A stretch of DNA of 64,000 bases from Ehretia macrophylla (lineage: Eukaryota > Streptophyta > Magnoliopsida > Boraginales > Ehretiaceae): positions 23,027,498 to 23,091,497 of the forward strand of contig CM075767.1 of assembly GCA_037974665.1 (NCBI GenBank), given 5' to 3'. The position numbers and the translations under genes were made by a program. The notes under the pieces are model-generated. The model made no database searches, was not told the DNA's origin, and was given only the letters and a program-made list of their open reading frames with translations. Of this stretch, positions 33,535 through 46,409 are shown piece by piece; position 1 is the stretch's first letter, and every line of letters begins with the position of its first letter.

Positions 33535-34679
33535 TATCACTTGTTGGTTATAGTAACAAAATTGATTTTTTTTTCCATGATGAAATTCTAAACTGTACCT
33601 TAGGCTGACATCAGATTGGTGTTTTAAATGTTCCCCTAGTTTTAAGCCATAATCAGGTAATTAAAGCTAGATGGAAGTACCAAAACTTGACTGTCTTCTG
33701 CTCAAGTTTAGCACATAGCTAATAGCTAATCTGCAATCATAAAGCATTTTTTGTTTTTGTTTTTTTCTTGTGCTTTTTTTGCATCCATGATAATGTATGG
33801 CTTGACTATATCAAGTATTAACACATCATTGTTTGTATTACTTCTTTTCAAGATTTCATGTTTACTTCTCAATTTTTAATAACTATAAACTTCTAAATAG
33901 ATTCAAACTCTTATGTATCATCGAGCTAATGAGAATTGAGAGATTGATCGACTAAAAAAAAAAAGAGATTGACGAAGAAAAAATCTTGGCTATGTCATTA
34001 TCTCAAGAGAAATGTCATACATGACCAATCCCTTTAGTAATTAAAGCATGACTGGAACTTACGTACATAAATCCAAACGTTTAACATCTTCCACCACTTC
34101 AAGTTACATGAGAACAGACCAAGGGCACTGCCAATAATAGACTATAGACCTGATTTCGTCCTTGATTTAATCTTCTGTGAAGCCAAGAGCTAACCCTACA
34201 AGCCACAACATTGACGTAGTCTCTGGTATATATTTGGTATTTATATACGGGTCTAGCTAGAACACATCCATATCAGGCAAAGCTTGACATTAAAAAGGCA
34301 GTTCTCATAAAATGGCACAAACAACTGAACCAAGTTATATAGCAAGGAATTGGCCTAGAGTTCTATTTCCAAAAACGGCATATGATTTTGTTACTTTGAA
34401 AAGAGTTATAGCCATTTAAATGAAGTTGTGTATGATTGTCGACTATAAGCTATAAACAGAAATAGAGATGAATTTTGTATTCTCTCCTGCTTTCTCAACA
34501 TTTTGAGGTCTCTTTTGTTTTATCACTGATCCTAATTCATTTTTTAGATTATGTAGTTAATATTTTAATTTTTTTTTACCTACTAAATCAAACTATAAAC
34601 CAAATATTGCTCATTGTGCCACAAACTGTTGTTCGCCATAGAACACCATTTTCTATACGCCATCCATTGTTCACAAACA
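33535..34679. repeat. Spacer repeat R, copy 2, and following flank
   Basis: 33535-34040 matches 30178-30620; 34040-34310 matches 43810-44500 (shared TATATACGGGTCTAGCTAGA). The remainder to 34679 has no gene; a 76-residue ORF at 34475 lacks any domain. Confidence 0.65.
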
Positions 34680-34684
34680 GTTTG

Positions 34685-36617
34685 TGTCACGCCCCAAACT
34701 CATGAACTCAAATGGGTTCAAGACGTGACACGCCTTATACCAAAAGGAGTAATCCTTTCGGGATACAAGGCTACGAATCCATAAATCAACCAAAAAAAAA
34801 CAGAGCACTAAAAATTTGCCATTTATTAAAAACTGTTGCACTCCAAGCATTTAAAATATAACCTAAAAAAAAAATGAGTACAATTAAATCATCAATTGAC
34901 AACTCTGACATTGTGTGAAATTAGGAAGATAATGTCTCATCACTAAAATGCTGATTCAATAATAAATATAAAAGCATCTGCAACCCCCTCTCGCTATTGG
35001 CTAGTGCCCATCACTTACCCGCTATTATCTGAAAAAGAAAAGGAAAAAAAAAACACAAAAGGGGTGAGCAAACAAAAGCTTAGTAAGTGGGGAGGGTCTT
35101 CCCCCAAAGATGACAAGAGTGAATGCTGATAAGTGGAGCAATAGAATAGACCAAAAGCAACAACATTGTGAGGACACATCAAATGAAGGATATATAACTG
35201 TCAATCAAAAGGACGCGATTCATATCACAATAAAATGCGAGTAATGTGAACTAATAGAAAATCACGTAGGGCAAGTTGTAACTACAATGTAACACATCAA
35301 TCACGATAATAACACGTTGTAGGAATAAGGCCCCTACAGGCACTCACGACATGGGTATAAGGCCCCTACAAGCACACACATTATGGGATCCCAATTATTG
35401 CAAGATAAGGCAAGCATTCGCCAAACACGTCACGTCACTTCTCGTTATAACACAAGTTACATGACAAAGATTTAACAAATAATACACGAGTGCATAAAAA
35501 TATTCATGTAACGTCCAGGAATCAAGTTGAAGAAAAAGACAATCTGATCCACTAAGCAATCAAGTGTAGTATATGTGCTTGCATTAAAATGATAGACAGG
35601 TTCCATAAAAAAAAAGGAGAAGAGCTATTCCTCCCTAGCCCATTAAAACAAAGGGTGACAGTAGGATTCAATGATAGAAAGAAGTGAAAGCCAAGAGATT
35701 TATGTTGAATGTACAATAGCAATGATAAAAGTATTATATAGAGGCCATGCACATGAGACCGTGGAAATATATGATAGTTTACGAACCATTGTTGGAAGTA
35801 TTACTTTGATAAACGGATAGCAAGGCATGGATGAGAATTGTTGGCTCTAGCGCACAAAAGGGGTCGATAAACTATCATAATGACCAATAATTTCAATTGA
35901 TAAATTGAGACGATCAGTGTTCAGGAACAATAATCGCAAGAAGAAAATTGGCAAGAATGAAATATGTATACACAACAATAAAGTGAATGGTGCATCGAGC
36001 AGATGATAGTATTGGATTATATGACCCCAATAGAAACATTTATGCATCCTCGAGAAAGTATTCGTTTAAGGAAAAATGAGCAAAGATTTAAAGGTTTGAT
36101 ATAAAAGAACTCACTATCAACAAGGTAGAGGATCAATTCATATGTAGATGGCACAGGAGAAAAAAAAATGTCACAGTTCCTCAGTGTGCAATAACATACA
36201 GGAGTCTTTCACAAAATTGGGAGAAGAATGAACACGAGAAAATAAATAACCCCACTTACCTCAATCACCAAGCCTTTCAAATCAAATCACTTTTAAAGTC
36301 TTCTAGAATTAAACTTCGTAATGAAAAACGCTCAAAGAAGCGACTCAAATCACTGGGTCTATAGGCTCTTGGTTACCCTCCATATCTTTTTCTTAGAGAA
36401 AGTTATGAAAAAATTGAAAGAAATATATATATTTTTTGAGTGAGCGTACGATTTGGAGTCTAAATAACTGACTATCACTTTATCTCAAATAAGAGTCCTA
36501 CCCAAATTGTGTCACTAGTTAATAGCCTTAAATCTGGAAGTTACAAATTCAACTCTAGATAATGACTTAGTGGCTGAGTAGATTGGCTCCATACTTTCAA
36601 ATGGCTAGGATGTTACA
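34685..36617 (-). mobile_element. Solo LTR, probably Ty3/gypsy, minus strand
   Basis: On the - strand it runs TGTAACATCCTAGCC...GGGGCGTGACA. The target duplication GTTTG is at 34680-34684 and 36618-36622. At 1933 bp with no coding domain or second LTR, it is a solo LTR. The 65-70 residue ORFs inside are not convincing. Confidence 0.85.
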
Positions 36618-37323
36618 GTTTGTGCCTTTGTTGGTTTGTTGTTATTATCTTTGCGAGGTTGCTGTTTAGTCTCTCTTTTAGAGTATATTTAAAGTTCAAT
36701 ATAATTCCTTATATTATGATACTAGTTTAGACAATAGTTAAGTTGATTTTCTTATAATATTAAGTTTCAGGTTTTCTTATTAGACGGTCTTTTTAATTAG
36801 TTTAGTTCTCTAGTCTTCCTCACCAAGTTATGAAGTAATAAATAGTTACTCTCATATTGTATTTTTTAATGTCAAGATTTCATCAAGTGACATAGTATTG
36901 TTACCTCAAAAGATGAGGGGGGCAAACGAAAATCGAATTACTTTTTCGTATATAACGGTTATCGAAGATATGACCACTCAACAGCTATGAAAGATGAAGG
37001 GTGTCTTTGGAAAGTTGTTTTCCCACGTCACATGCTTATTGCAATATTGCTTTATAAATTTCCAATGTCAGTGTTGCATTTAGAAAAGTCAAAAGATATC
37101 AAACTTTTAATATGGTGCTTAATTTTTGGGGTATTAAAAAAAGTCGAATAGAGGTGATCGAAGATAACCTTGTCGTGAAGGAAAAGGAAAATGAAAAGTA
37201 TAGGTCAAGGGAACAAAGATAATTGCAATGAGTCAAACATTTTGACTGATTGATGTGTTATTCATCTAAGAAAGAATTTGAGTAAATTTATACATCAAAG
37301 AGTTTGGTACAATAATTAAATAA

Positions 37324-37610
37324 GGGTGAACTGCACCAGACCCCCCTTTGGTTAGTTATAAGTGTACAGATCCCCCTGTTGTCTCAAAAGTGCACCAGAC
37401 CCCCCTATGGTCTGACTTTTGATGTACACAGCCCCCCCTCCTTTGCACACGACCCCCCTGTGGTTTGAAAAAAAATTTGACGAAAAATTTGACGGAGGGG
37501 GGTGGTGTGCACCAAGAGTCGGACCATAGGGGGTCTGATATAGTTTTGAAACTACAGGAGGGTCATGTGCACTTATATGTTACCACAGGGGGGTCTGGTG
37601 CAGTTCACCC
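37324..37610. mobile_element. Mutator-type MITE, near-perfect hairpin
   Basis: Starts GGGTGAACTGCACCAGACCC and ends with its inverse. The inverted repeats are about 130 bp each, so almost the whole 287 bp folds on itself. The target duplication ATTAAATAA is at 37315-37323 and 37611-37619. The other U block has the unoccupied site near 1308. The 76-residue ORF here is not a gene. Confidence 0.88.
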
Positions 37611-38740
37611 ATTAAATAATGATATATTTCAAACTATGACTTTAGCCTTCATTGTACAATTGAAAATAAAATTAAAATTCTTTAAGAGACTTTAAATTTT
37701 TGTGTGAAACTAAAATGACTTTAACCAACTTAATTGGTATAATTTGTTAAGGTGAAATTCTGGTGATAAGTATAGACGGGTGTCCGAGCTCCAATGCTAT
37801 GCAGGGTGAGTCTACCGAGCAAATTTTCTGTAAAACAAAGGACTTAGGAGTGCCCCCAAGTTCCTTATCTTACGCTCAAGTCAGTTACGAAATGGAGGAA
37901 TATTCGAGAGCTTAAGTGAGTGTAAAGTGTTTAGCTAGAATTCAATACCTTTGGAGGCTGTCTGGCTATATTTATTCTTACTCAGACCATGTCTGTTGCT
38001 TTTGTGGAGAAAAGAATATACATAGCGTTTGTTTTACATGCATGTTGCTTTTCCTGATTCTACATTTCATTTTAGGTGGTTGTTCTTGAATCAAGTAAAA
38101 TTGTGTTCGTTGGAGTTGTAATTTAGAACTAGGATCTAATAAGTGAATCATTCACTCTAGCCATTTTTATAGAAATCTTCTAAACTCTAGATATAGTTGT
38201 AGGAAACTTCTAAAAAGACATTGTCATTTTGTTACAAGTCCCACACATGATAAGTTAAAGTAGATAATATAAATACAAGATTACAGTTAGGTGTTTCACA
38301 TTAAATATTGAGAAAATTATCAATTGGTTAATACTAAATATTGAACTGATGGTTGAATTTATAATTATTCTGTAATATTTAATTCTTTTGACAATTTAGC
38401 TTTCTTTTTTCTTTTTTCTTTTTTATGTTTTGTTTTGGACAATTTTATGATAGTACTAGTAATCAATAATGGAATGAAAATATAACACTTATATGATAGC
38501 CTAATTTCAATTGAATAAACGAAGGGTATTTAAATAAAATATAATTATTAATTCCAATTTTACATATATACCAAACACAATTTGTATTTATAAGTGACAG
38601 AATTGACTTAATATTATTTTACAATTTCAGACAAAAGAATTCATTTGTAAATACAAGTTCTCGCGAAATTCATTTATAAATGAAATGAATTTCCCAGGAC
38701 AAGTGTTTCCTTAGTTCTTCTCCTTTTTCTTCTCGTTCTC

Positions 38741-39005
38741 CTTCTCCTCCTCCTCCTTCTTCTTCTTCTTCTTCTTCTTATTATTATTATTTTATTATTA
38801 TTATTATTATTATTATCATTATTATTCTTCTTCAAATGACCAAAATTCTTTCAAAACATAGAACATGTATATAGTATAAAAAGAAAATCCTATATTATTA
38901 TTATTATTGTTATTATTGTTGTTGTTGTTATTATTGTTGTTGTTGTTGTTCTTCTTGTTGTTTCTATTATTATTATTATTAGTGTTTATTAATAATATTA
39001 TTTTT
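38741..39005. repeat. TTC, TTA and TTG triplet microsatellites
   Basis: A TCC/TTC run passes into TTA/ATT and then TTG/TTA runs. The asparagine-rich ORF on the - strand (38822-39148) is simply this repeat translated. Confidence 0.9.
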
Positions 39006-39397
39006 TTTAGATAACCAAAATGCCTTTTCAATACATAAAAGTGTATAATAATGAAACATTTTTTTTTATTAAATACTAGTATATTTATTAATTTATTATT
39101 ACCACTATAACTATTGAAAATATTATTATATTTTTTAAGAAATAACATGTATATTATAAAAAAGCAATCTTGTCATTTTATGAAAGTCATTTTCAATAGT
39201 AACCTAGTATGCTGACTACCAAACATGCGTTTTGAATTAATACATCCATTTCTATTTTCATTCTTATCACTTATTAAGTATGATATAATCTTTACCAAGT
39301 TCATTCCAATCTCAATAAATTTTATTTCATTCATGTTCAAATTTATTTCAAAATACTGATCGCTATCTTCATAAAAATTATAGCCTACAATTACTTG

Positions 39398-39515
39398 CTA
39401 GGTACGTATTTCACATGGCCCCACTTATAGCTCTAAGTCATTCCCTCGTGTCTTATGCTAAGATTTGCGAGTCAACTTGCGTTTGCACTGATGAAACTAA
39501 ATAAATTGTCGAGAA
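39398..39515 (+). promoter_or_regulatory. LRK10L promoter module, copy f
   Basis: CACATGGCCCCACTTATAGC, CGAGTCAACTTGCGTTTGCA and GTCGAGAAACAAACGCAAAA occur in order; the W-box core is about 137 bp before the conserved ATG at 39612. Confidence 0.6.
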
Positions 39516-40375
39516 ACAAACGCAAAATTGTAGAATACTAGATGGTTTATTTTCTCTACCCATCTTCCTCTTGTTGTACTTTTTCTGTTATGCTGAATGG
39601 GGAAGTTCACTATGGCTCTTCCCTCTTCTTTAATTTCCTTCATTCTTTCCCATCTACTAATTTTTCACTTGGCTCAGGGGGAGAACAATTTCCAGTCTAA
39701 CTGCACTGAGAATTTCGAATGTGGAAGTCTTGGAGTCATGAGCTTTCCTTTCTCCAAACATACTGAACCAAATTGTGGCTTGTCTATGGTAGATTGTGAT
39801 GCTAAGCCTCCAAAAGTCAAACTGTCTTCAGAAGGAAACTGGTATAATACTATAGGCAAGCAACACATGAACATAATTAGGATCAACATTCCGTGGCTTC
39901 AACAGAAGACTTGCTTTAGATTTAATACTCTCTTTCTTCCACACACTGCTTTGATATCATTTACAATCTTTCCCAACATCACATTGTTCAAATGTGATCC
40001 TAGAGACCAGAGCTTACATGATCATTTTGCTGGTTATGTAAACTTCACCAGATGTGAAGCGCAAGGCTACCATATATACTATAAGTATCCAGATGATAGA
40101 GATCATCCTAGTGCTATTGTCACTCCTCCACCTAGCTGCTCAATTTTTCAGTTGCCAATGATACCCTTTGATCCAAATTTTGATCCTAAGGACTTGTTTA
40201 ACATATCGGCCAGCGAAGTTAATCTGGAATGGCATCTTTCTGCTGATTGTTATCGTTGTCACCACCGACGCGGCCAATGCCAATTAGACAGCGAGAATCG
40301 ATTTCATTGCTCGAAAGGTATAAATAAGCACCTTTTTTTTTTATTGGCTGAGTTTGTCAATAGTGTGATTGTATA

Positions 40376-41390
40376 GTTTATAAGTGGGTATTGTATGTAT
40401 AAATGATAACTTGGATTAACTATTTTGGCTTAGTAGAAAAGAGATCCAAGTAGTTATTTTTTTATACCTACAACACCAGTCTCGTTTGCGGGTTTGGGAG
40501 TTTAGGCTTGGGGCGCGATAGAATGATATTCAGAGCAAGTCACTAGCCAGTGCGGGAACAAAGTGTTATGCAGAACAAAGCTACACTAAGGAGATGGTGG
40601 GAGTCACCTTTTGAACCCGTAGAAGTTACCTCTAGAATCTTTCACTGCTTGGTTGGTCTTGGGTATGTGCTCTAAAATCTTTCACCAGCTAGTTGTGGGA
40701 GGTGTTTATGAATGGTTTATAAGCGGGTATTTTGAATATAAAGAATAATTTATGTTAACCATTTTGGGCCAGTAGAAAAAAAATCCAAATAGTTATTTTT
40801 TTATGAGAAAAATGTCACATTTAGTCCCTTTTGTTTCCTTTTACTTTCAATTTGGTCCCCATTGTTTAAAATGTCTTAATTTTATCCCTATTATTTTTTT
40901 AAAAAAAAGTCTCAATTTTATTCCTATTGTTTTAAAAAAATTTCAATTTCATCGTTATTATTTTTTTTAAGTTACAAATTTGTCCATATTGTTCAAAATT
41001 AATCAATTTAATTCATATTATTTTAAAAAAAAATCAAATTTGTCCCTGTTGTTTCTCAAAAAATTTCAATTTAGTCGTGAAATAATAAGGACAAATTTGA
41101 AATTTTTAGAAAATAATAGGGATAAATTAAAAATTTAGGAAAACAATTAGAACGAAATTGAAACTTTTTAAAAATAACAAGGACGAAATTAAAATTTTTA
41201 GAAAATAATAAGAATGAAATTGAAAACTTTTGGGGAAATAATATGGACGAAATTGAGACATTTGAAATAATAAGGACCAAATTAAAACTAAAAGTAAACA
41301 ATAGGGACTAAATATGAAATTTTTTCTTTTATTATACCTACAATATTAGTCTCGTTTGCGAACCTAGAGTCTAAACTTGAGGTGTGACAA
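40376..41390. repeat. Direct repeat in intron 1 (about 40376-40515 and 40714-41390)
   Basis: The phrase GTTATTTTTTTATACCTACA and its surroundings occur twice; the second copy is split by the MITE at 40805. Both units run on into TTAGTCTCGTTTGCG-like text. Confidence 0.75.
40805..41326. mobile_element. Inverted-repeat MITE, Mutator-like, in intron 1
   Basis: The two ends are inverted copies (left ATTTAGTCCCTTTTGTTT, right as AACAATAGGGACTAAAT), and the core repeats TTTGTCC/AATTTCAATTT words in opposite orientations. The first unit of the intron repeat shows the empty site. Probable 9-bp target duplications TTTTTTTAT and TTTTATTAT differ at one base. Confidence 0.7.
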
Positions 41391-42807
41391 CAAGCAAATT
41401 TGATTAATCAAAAAGATACGTAAATCTTATTAATAGTATTTACACAGTATATTCAAGATTATTACAATATGCTATCCTCAATGTTCCAATAAATAAGCAC
41501 TTGTATTTTTATGCAATTATGATGGTAGTCACTTTCTGTGACACACATTAGTCTATGAGACTAAAAATTATCCTACTTTTTGTCGTTTTGGTTTACTTTT
41601 TGTGCAGGTCATGTTGCACGAAGTCATCTGCACCTAATTCTTGGCATAGGTACCTCCTCCTTTAGTACAGTATTAATTGCTTAGCGTATATTCACTTCAA
41701 AATGAAAAACTAGAGATTCCTGAAGTACATAAATTTGTTTTTTCTTTACAAAATGCAGTTGCCTCTGCAAGTGGAGTTGGGATACTCACAATTATATTGT
41801 TCTGGTTGAGAAGGAAGTACTCAATTTTTAATTTTAAAATGGATGAATACCCAAATGTGGAAACCTTCTTAAAGAACTATAATTCACTTGCTCCTAAAAG
41901 GTACCACTATTTTGATGTTAAGAAAATTACAAGTTCTTTCAACATTAGACTAGGTGAAGGAGGCTATTGTTCTGTATACAAAGGAAAACTTCGTGATGAT
42001 AGTCTTGTAGCAGTGAAGATCTTGAATGAATCAAAGGGAAATGGAGAAGAATTTATCATTGAGGTGGCTAGTATTAGTATGACTTCTCATGTTAACATTG
42101 TCAAGCTTGTTGGTTTTTGTTTTCAGCGCAAAAAAAGAGCTTTAATCTATGAGTTCATGCCTAATGGATCCCTTGAGAAGTTCATCTATGATAAACAATC
42201 CTTTCTAGATCGACAATTGGGATGGCAAACATTGTACAAAATTGCAGTAGGCATTGCTCAAGGATTAGAGTATTTACACCGTGATTGTAATACTCAAATT
42301 CTACACTTTGACATAAAACCACATAACATCCTTCTTGATGAAGAGTTTGGTCCAAAAATTTCTGATTTTGGACTTTCTAAATTATGCACTCGGAGAGTAA
42401 GTAGTGTATCAATATTTGGTGCACGAGGGACAATTGGATATATTGCTCCGGAGGTTATTTGCCGAACATTTAGAGTGGTCTCTTATAAGTAAGATGTCTA
42501 TAGCTATGACATGATGATCTTGGAAATGGTTGGAGGAAGAAAGAATGTTGATGCTAGTGTCAATCATACTAGTGAGACATACTATCCAAATTGGATCTAC
42601 AAGCAACTTGAATTGAACAACAAGCTTGAACTTGATGAAATGTTGGATGAAGAAGAGAACGAGAAAGTCAGAAAGATGATTATAGTGAGCTTGTGGTGCA
42701 TACAAACAGATCCCTCAACTCGACCATCAATGACTAAAGTGGTGGAAATGTTGGAAGGGAACCTGGTATCCTTACAAATTCCTCCCAAACCCTAATTATT
42801 TTCTCCC

Positions 42808-43559
42808 CCTTGATCACCAGTCGAATCATCAAAAATATAAATTAGTATTAGTAATGTATATTGCACTCTATTTCCTTAAAGCAATTCAACTTTCACCTTG
42901 TGGTTGTAATAGTTTGTAACTCCAAATAATTGAGATTGTATCCATAACAATGGAAACCCAAGTTATCTTATAATTTTAATTGTTGCCACCACACATGCCC
43001 ATGAAATATAACTTCAAACTAATGAGCAAAGAAATAGGGAAACAATAGGCTCAGGAAATAAAAAGACATTGTAAAAATGGCTTGATAAGACTTGGTGGAA
43101 ATGGTAGTGGATCGAGCATGGAGGGGTTGGTGTTGGTGCTGGAGTTAGTAGAGGTAATGTAATAGGAGGAGTTCTTGGGGTAGATGATTTGGTTGTCTAT
43201 TTGTTTTCTGATGATTCTCACTAAAAAGACGAATTGCATAAATGAAATTAAAGTTAGTTAAAGGATTAAAATGTTGCATTTTGAGGATAAAAGACTTAAT
43301 TCTCAAAATGTTGCAATGTCAAGATGGTGCAAGGGATGAAGGTCAATGGTTCTTTTTCTTCGGTAATCACCAAATCAAATTGGGAAAGTAATAATAGAAC
43401 AGCTTCAATCAAGTATAAATTTGGAAACATTCAGAATAATAAGGAAGGGATTAAAATTGGATATAGGGATCAAAGCATGCAGATGTACAAGTCTTATCAC
43501 TGAAAATAATAATTTGAAGGAAACTAAAATAACCTGAAAAAGATGAAGTAATTGGCTGC
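42808..43559. other. 3' flank of the 39612 gene, no gene seen
   Basis: 42840-42990 shares the kinase 3'-flank phrases (GTTTGTAACTCC, GAGATTGTATCCATAAC). The remainder is unannotated; a 62-residue antisense ORF at 43051-43239 has no domain. Confidence 0.5.
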
Positions 43560-44510
43560 TCATATCAAGAATGTTAACATTCGACTATTCTATTAAAATT
43601 TTTAAAATTTTAATAACTATAAACTTCTAACGGATTCAAACACTTATGTTATATATCATTGAGTAAGATTGATAGACAAAAAAAAAAAAAAACCGAGATT
43701 GATGAAGAAAAAATCTTAGCTATGTCATTATCACAATAGAAATGTCATATTACTAGACTATGAAATATAGCGTCACAAAGCACGCATACTTGACCAATTC
43801 CTTTAGTAATTAAAGCATGGCTGGGACTTATGTGCAAATATCCAAATGTTTAACATCGTACGCTAGTTCAAAAAAAAAAAACATCGTACGCTACTTTTGT
43901 TCAAAAAAAAAAAAAAATCGTATACTACTTCAACTTGCATGAGACAGCCCATTATTGACCATACACCTGATTCCGTCCTTGATTTGATCTTCTTCTGGGT
44001 AGCCAAGAGCTGGACTCTACAAGCCACAACAGTGACTTAGGTTTTGTTTAACCTAATTTTTTGACACTTGAAAGTATTTTATATGAGTTTAAAAGTTAAT
44101 CTAATCTACTTGGTATATTTTCGGAAGTATTTTTTGGTAAAAGTTGAAGTTAAAAAAAGTTAAAAAACAAGAAGATCCAAATTGAAGCTTTTCAAAATAA
44201 GTTTTTGTGAAACTGTTTTTACATAATACAATGAGCTCTTTTTTTCTTTCTCAAATATACCTCTTGATATTTTTTAAAATTTAACATTACTCTCAAATTT
44301 TTTAAAAATTCAACATTGTTTAATATAAGTTAAATAGTCAACGACTTTTGTTTAACAGCATTTCTAACCAATATTCTACTACTAAAAATTTTATAATTCA
44401 AAAATTAAAATTTTACAGATAAGTCAAACAAAACTTTAGTCCCTATAGTCCCTGATATATATTGGGTGTTTATATACGGGTCTAGCTAGAACGCATCACA
44501 ACACAGTTTT
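43560..44510. repeat. Spacer repeat R, copy 3, with small insertion
   Basis: 43600-44035 and 44445-44500 match 33880-34310. The stretch between about 44042 and 44437 is extra and has inverted ends GTTTTGTTTAAC and GTCAAACAAAAC, suggesting a hAT-type MITE; the target duplication is unclear. Confidence 0.6.
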
Positions 44511-44653
44511 CATAAAATGCTCATGCTAGTAGTTGTTGTTAATCTTTTGCGATGACGCTGTTCATTCTCGTCTTGAAAAGGACAAAAAAGAAAAGAAAAA
44601 ACAACGGAAGGGGTACATTTAAGGCACTTTTCAATTGTTTTCTCATGTTTCAC

Positions 44654-44656
<3 letters not shown>

Positions 44657-44708
<52 letters not shown>
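44657..44708. repeat. (AT)26 microsatellite
   Basis: Uninterrupted AT dinucleotides for 52 bases. Confidence 0.97.
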
Positions 44709-44710
<2 letters not shown>

Positions 44711-45090
44711 TCATGTCACGTGCTTATGTTAGTGGTCTGTAATTCCCTGTGCAAGTGTTGCATTTAGAAGAGTCAAAAATATGAAAATTCTAAATTGGGG
44801 TGACAATGCACTTCATACTTTGAATCTCTACTTCCGAAAACTCTTGGAAAGTTCGAAGAAAAAAGAAAATGAAAAGAATAGGGCAGAAACAATAGTAAGT
44901 CGAAACTTTTTTGACCAATTGAATATCAAATATGTAAGATGTTTGCAAAAGAATTGAGTAAATATAGAAGTCGATAAGAGACTTTCCTTCAAGTATAGCC
45001 TGAAACTAAAATGACTTAACCAACTCATTTCGATAATTTAAGAGACTAAAATAGTTTTTGAAGAGTTTGTAAGCATATATTTATTTCGGG
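44709..45090. other. No gene seen
   Basis: Resembles flank sequence at 21490-21830 in wording (GGGGTGACAATGCACTTCATA, GGGCAGAAACAATAG-like), so another piece of the repeated upstream region. Confidence 0.45.
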
Positions 45091-46268
45091 CACCATTTGT
45101 TTGCCATAAAATAACTTGCTATTAGAAAATATTTTCCTGAAATACAAAATATTTTCTACTGTTTAGTTTTCACACTCAAAAATATCTTCTGGTGTTTAGA
45201 TGTAATAGTGAAAGACACATTAAGACTATTACATATTAATTGTTTTAAAAATATTAATTTAATATTATTAATTAAATAATTAAAAACTATTATTTTGTTG
45301 ATAAAATTTAAATAATTTTGAATAATTAGTAAAAAAATTAATCAATTCATAATTTAATAATTACTACTAATTTATAACATTAGATAAATTATTAACTAAT
45401 AGTATAAAAATAAATAAAATATTAATTTAATTAAATTATTAATCAATGTTAAATATAATTTTATTATTTATTCAATAATTTATTAGTCATTAAATTAAAT
45501 TAATAAATTTTTATTATCAAATAAATTAATTTTTCATATAATCATTACTAATTTATAAAATTAAATAAACAAGTAATTAAATAGTTATTAAATAAAAAAT
45601 AATCAAATAATTTATTAGTTAGTTAATTGATTATTTAATTAATATTAAATATAATTTTATTAATAACTATTAATCAATGTTAAATATAATTTTATTATTT
45701 ATTCAATAAATTATTATTCATTAAATTAAAATTAATAAATTTTTATTATCAAATAAATTAATTTTTTGAATAATCGTTACTAATTTATAAAATTAGATAA
45801 ATAATTAATTAAATATTTATTAAATAAAAAATATTAAAATAATTTATTAGTTAGTTAATTAATTATTTAATTAATATAAATATAATTTTATTAATTATTG
45901 ATTTAAATAATTTATTAGTTATTAAATTAAAATTAATTATTTTTTATTATTATGAAATTAATTTTTATTAATAAGTAACTTAATTTTTATATTAATAATA
46001 AAATAAAATAAATTCAAAATGTGAGGGAAATGAGTTAGGGTTGGGTTGAGGGTAGGGTGGGGTTGGCGTGGGTAAAGGTGGGGTAGAATGAGATGAAAAT
46101 GTTTTTTTCTCTCGATGGTCATGAAAATATTTTTGACACATTTCAACTAAATATTTTCTTTTGACTGGAAAATATTTTTCGCTTGACCAATATTCCTGTG
46201 TTATCAATCACCGAAAATTAGAAAAATATTTTCTAGGATAATATATTACAACAAACAAATGGAGCCTC
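45091..46268. mobile_element. Putative hAT-like element with AT-rich tandem core
   Basis: Left end GGCACCATTTGTTTGCCAT and the reverse complement of the right end GGCTCCATTTGTTTGTTGT match, continuing into a shared AGAAAATATTTT. The core (about 45230-45960) consists of diverged repeats with a period near 235 bp, recognisable by TTTTTATTATCAAATAAATT at about 45508 and 45744. No clear target duplication; superfamily is a guess. Confidence 0.5.
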
Positions 46269-46409
46269 GTTATACATGATTTTACAACACAATATACAAA
46301 CATGAGTAATAGCGGAATCACATAGTTGTTTAAGCTATGATAAAGAAAATTATAATCGCTACCTGATTATTGACAAATGCTTTCATCTCTCTTCCTAACT
46401 AGAGTTAAT

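Larger units (their letters stand above)
36623..39397. repeat. Upstream flank block U, copy 2, and AT-rich continuation
   Basis: 36641-37986 matches 1-1697, minus the TRIM-like insertion there and plus a MITE here (37324-37610). 37987-39397 is AT-rich with only weak similarity to 1698-3060. No gene. Confidence 0.7.
39612..42795 (+). pseudogene. LRK10L receptor kinase, one late premature stop
   Basis: Best preserved member. Exon 1 (39612-40317): signal peptide, GUB_WAK_bind (ENFECGSLGVMSFPFSKH, PNCGL, VDCDAKP) and WAK_assoc (LEWHLSADCYRCHHRRGQC). Exon 2 (41608-41649): RSHLHLILGI. Exon 3 (41759 on): membrane helix (GILTIILFWL), RRKYSIFNFKMDEYPNVETF, then the kinase: GEGGYCSVYKGKL (third loop glycine replaced by Cys), [43 protein letters not shown] at 42490-42492 stands where relatives read serine (SHKSDVYSY), so the product would end after the activation segment. 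The frame continues to 42795, where another TAA replaces the Tyr of KPYLFSP. The upstream ATG at 39597 is possible, but 39612 aligns with all relatives. The protein would be a plasma membrane kinase sensing wall-derived ligands by family analogy. Confidence 0.88.

Noticed and set aside
33191-33553. Possible functional RNase H gene
   Set aside because: A lone copia fragment with a deletion and no start, LTRs or polymerase.
38822-39148. Asparagine-rich 108-residue ORF on the - strand
   Set aside because: It is a triplet microsatellite in translation.
40805-41326. Possible ncRNA hairpin gene in intron 1 of the 39612 gene
   Set aside because: The inverted repeat with flanking near-duplications and an empty site is better explained as a MITE.
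45200-45960. Regular repeats considered as a CRISPR-like or satellite array
   Set aside because: Repeats are diverged, AT-only and lack unique spacers; the context is a plant nuclear genome.
45958-46207. Pro-rich and Lys-rich ORFs on the - strand
   Set aside because: They lie in the AT-rich inverted-repeat element and show no family motif.
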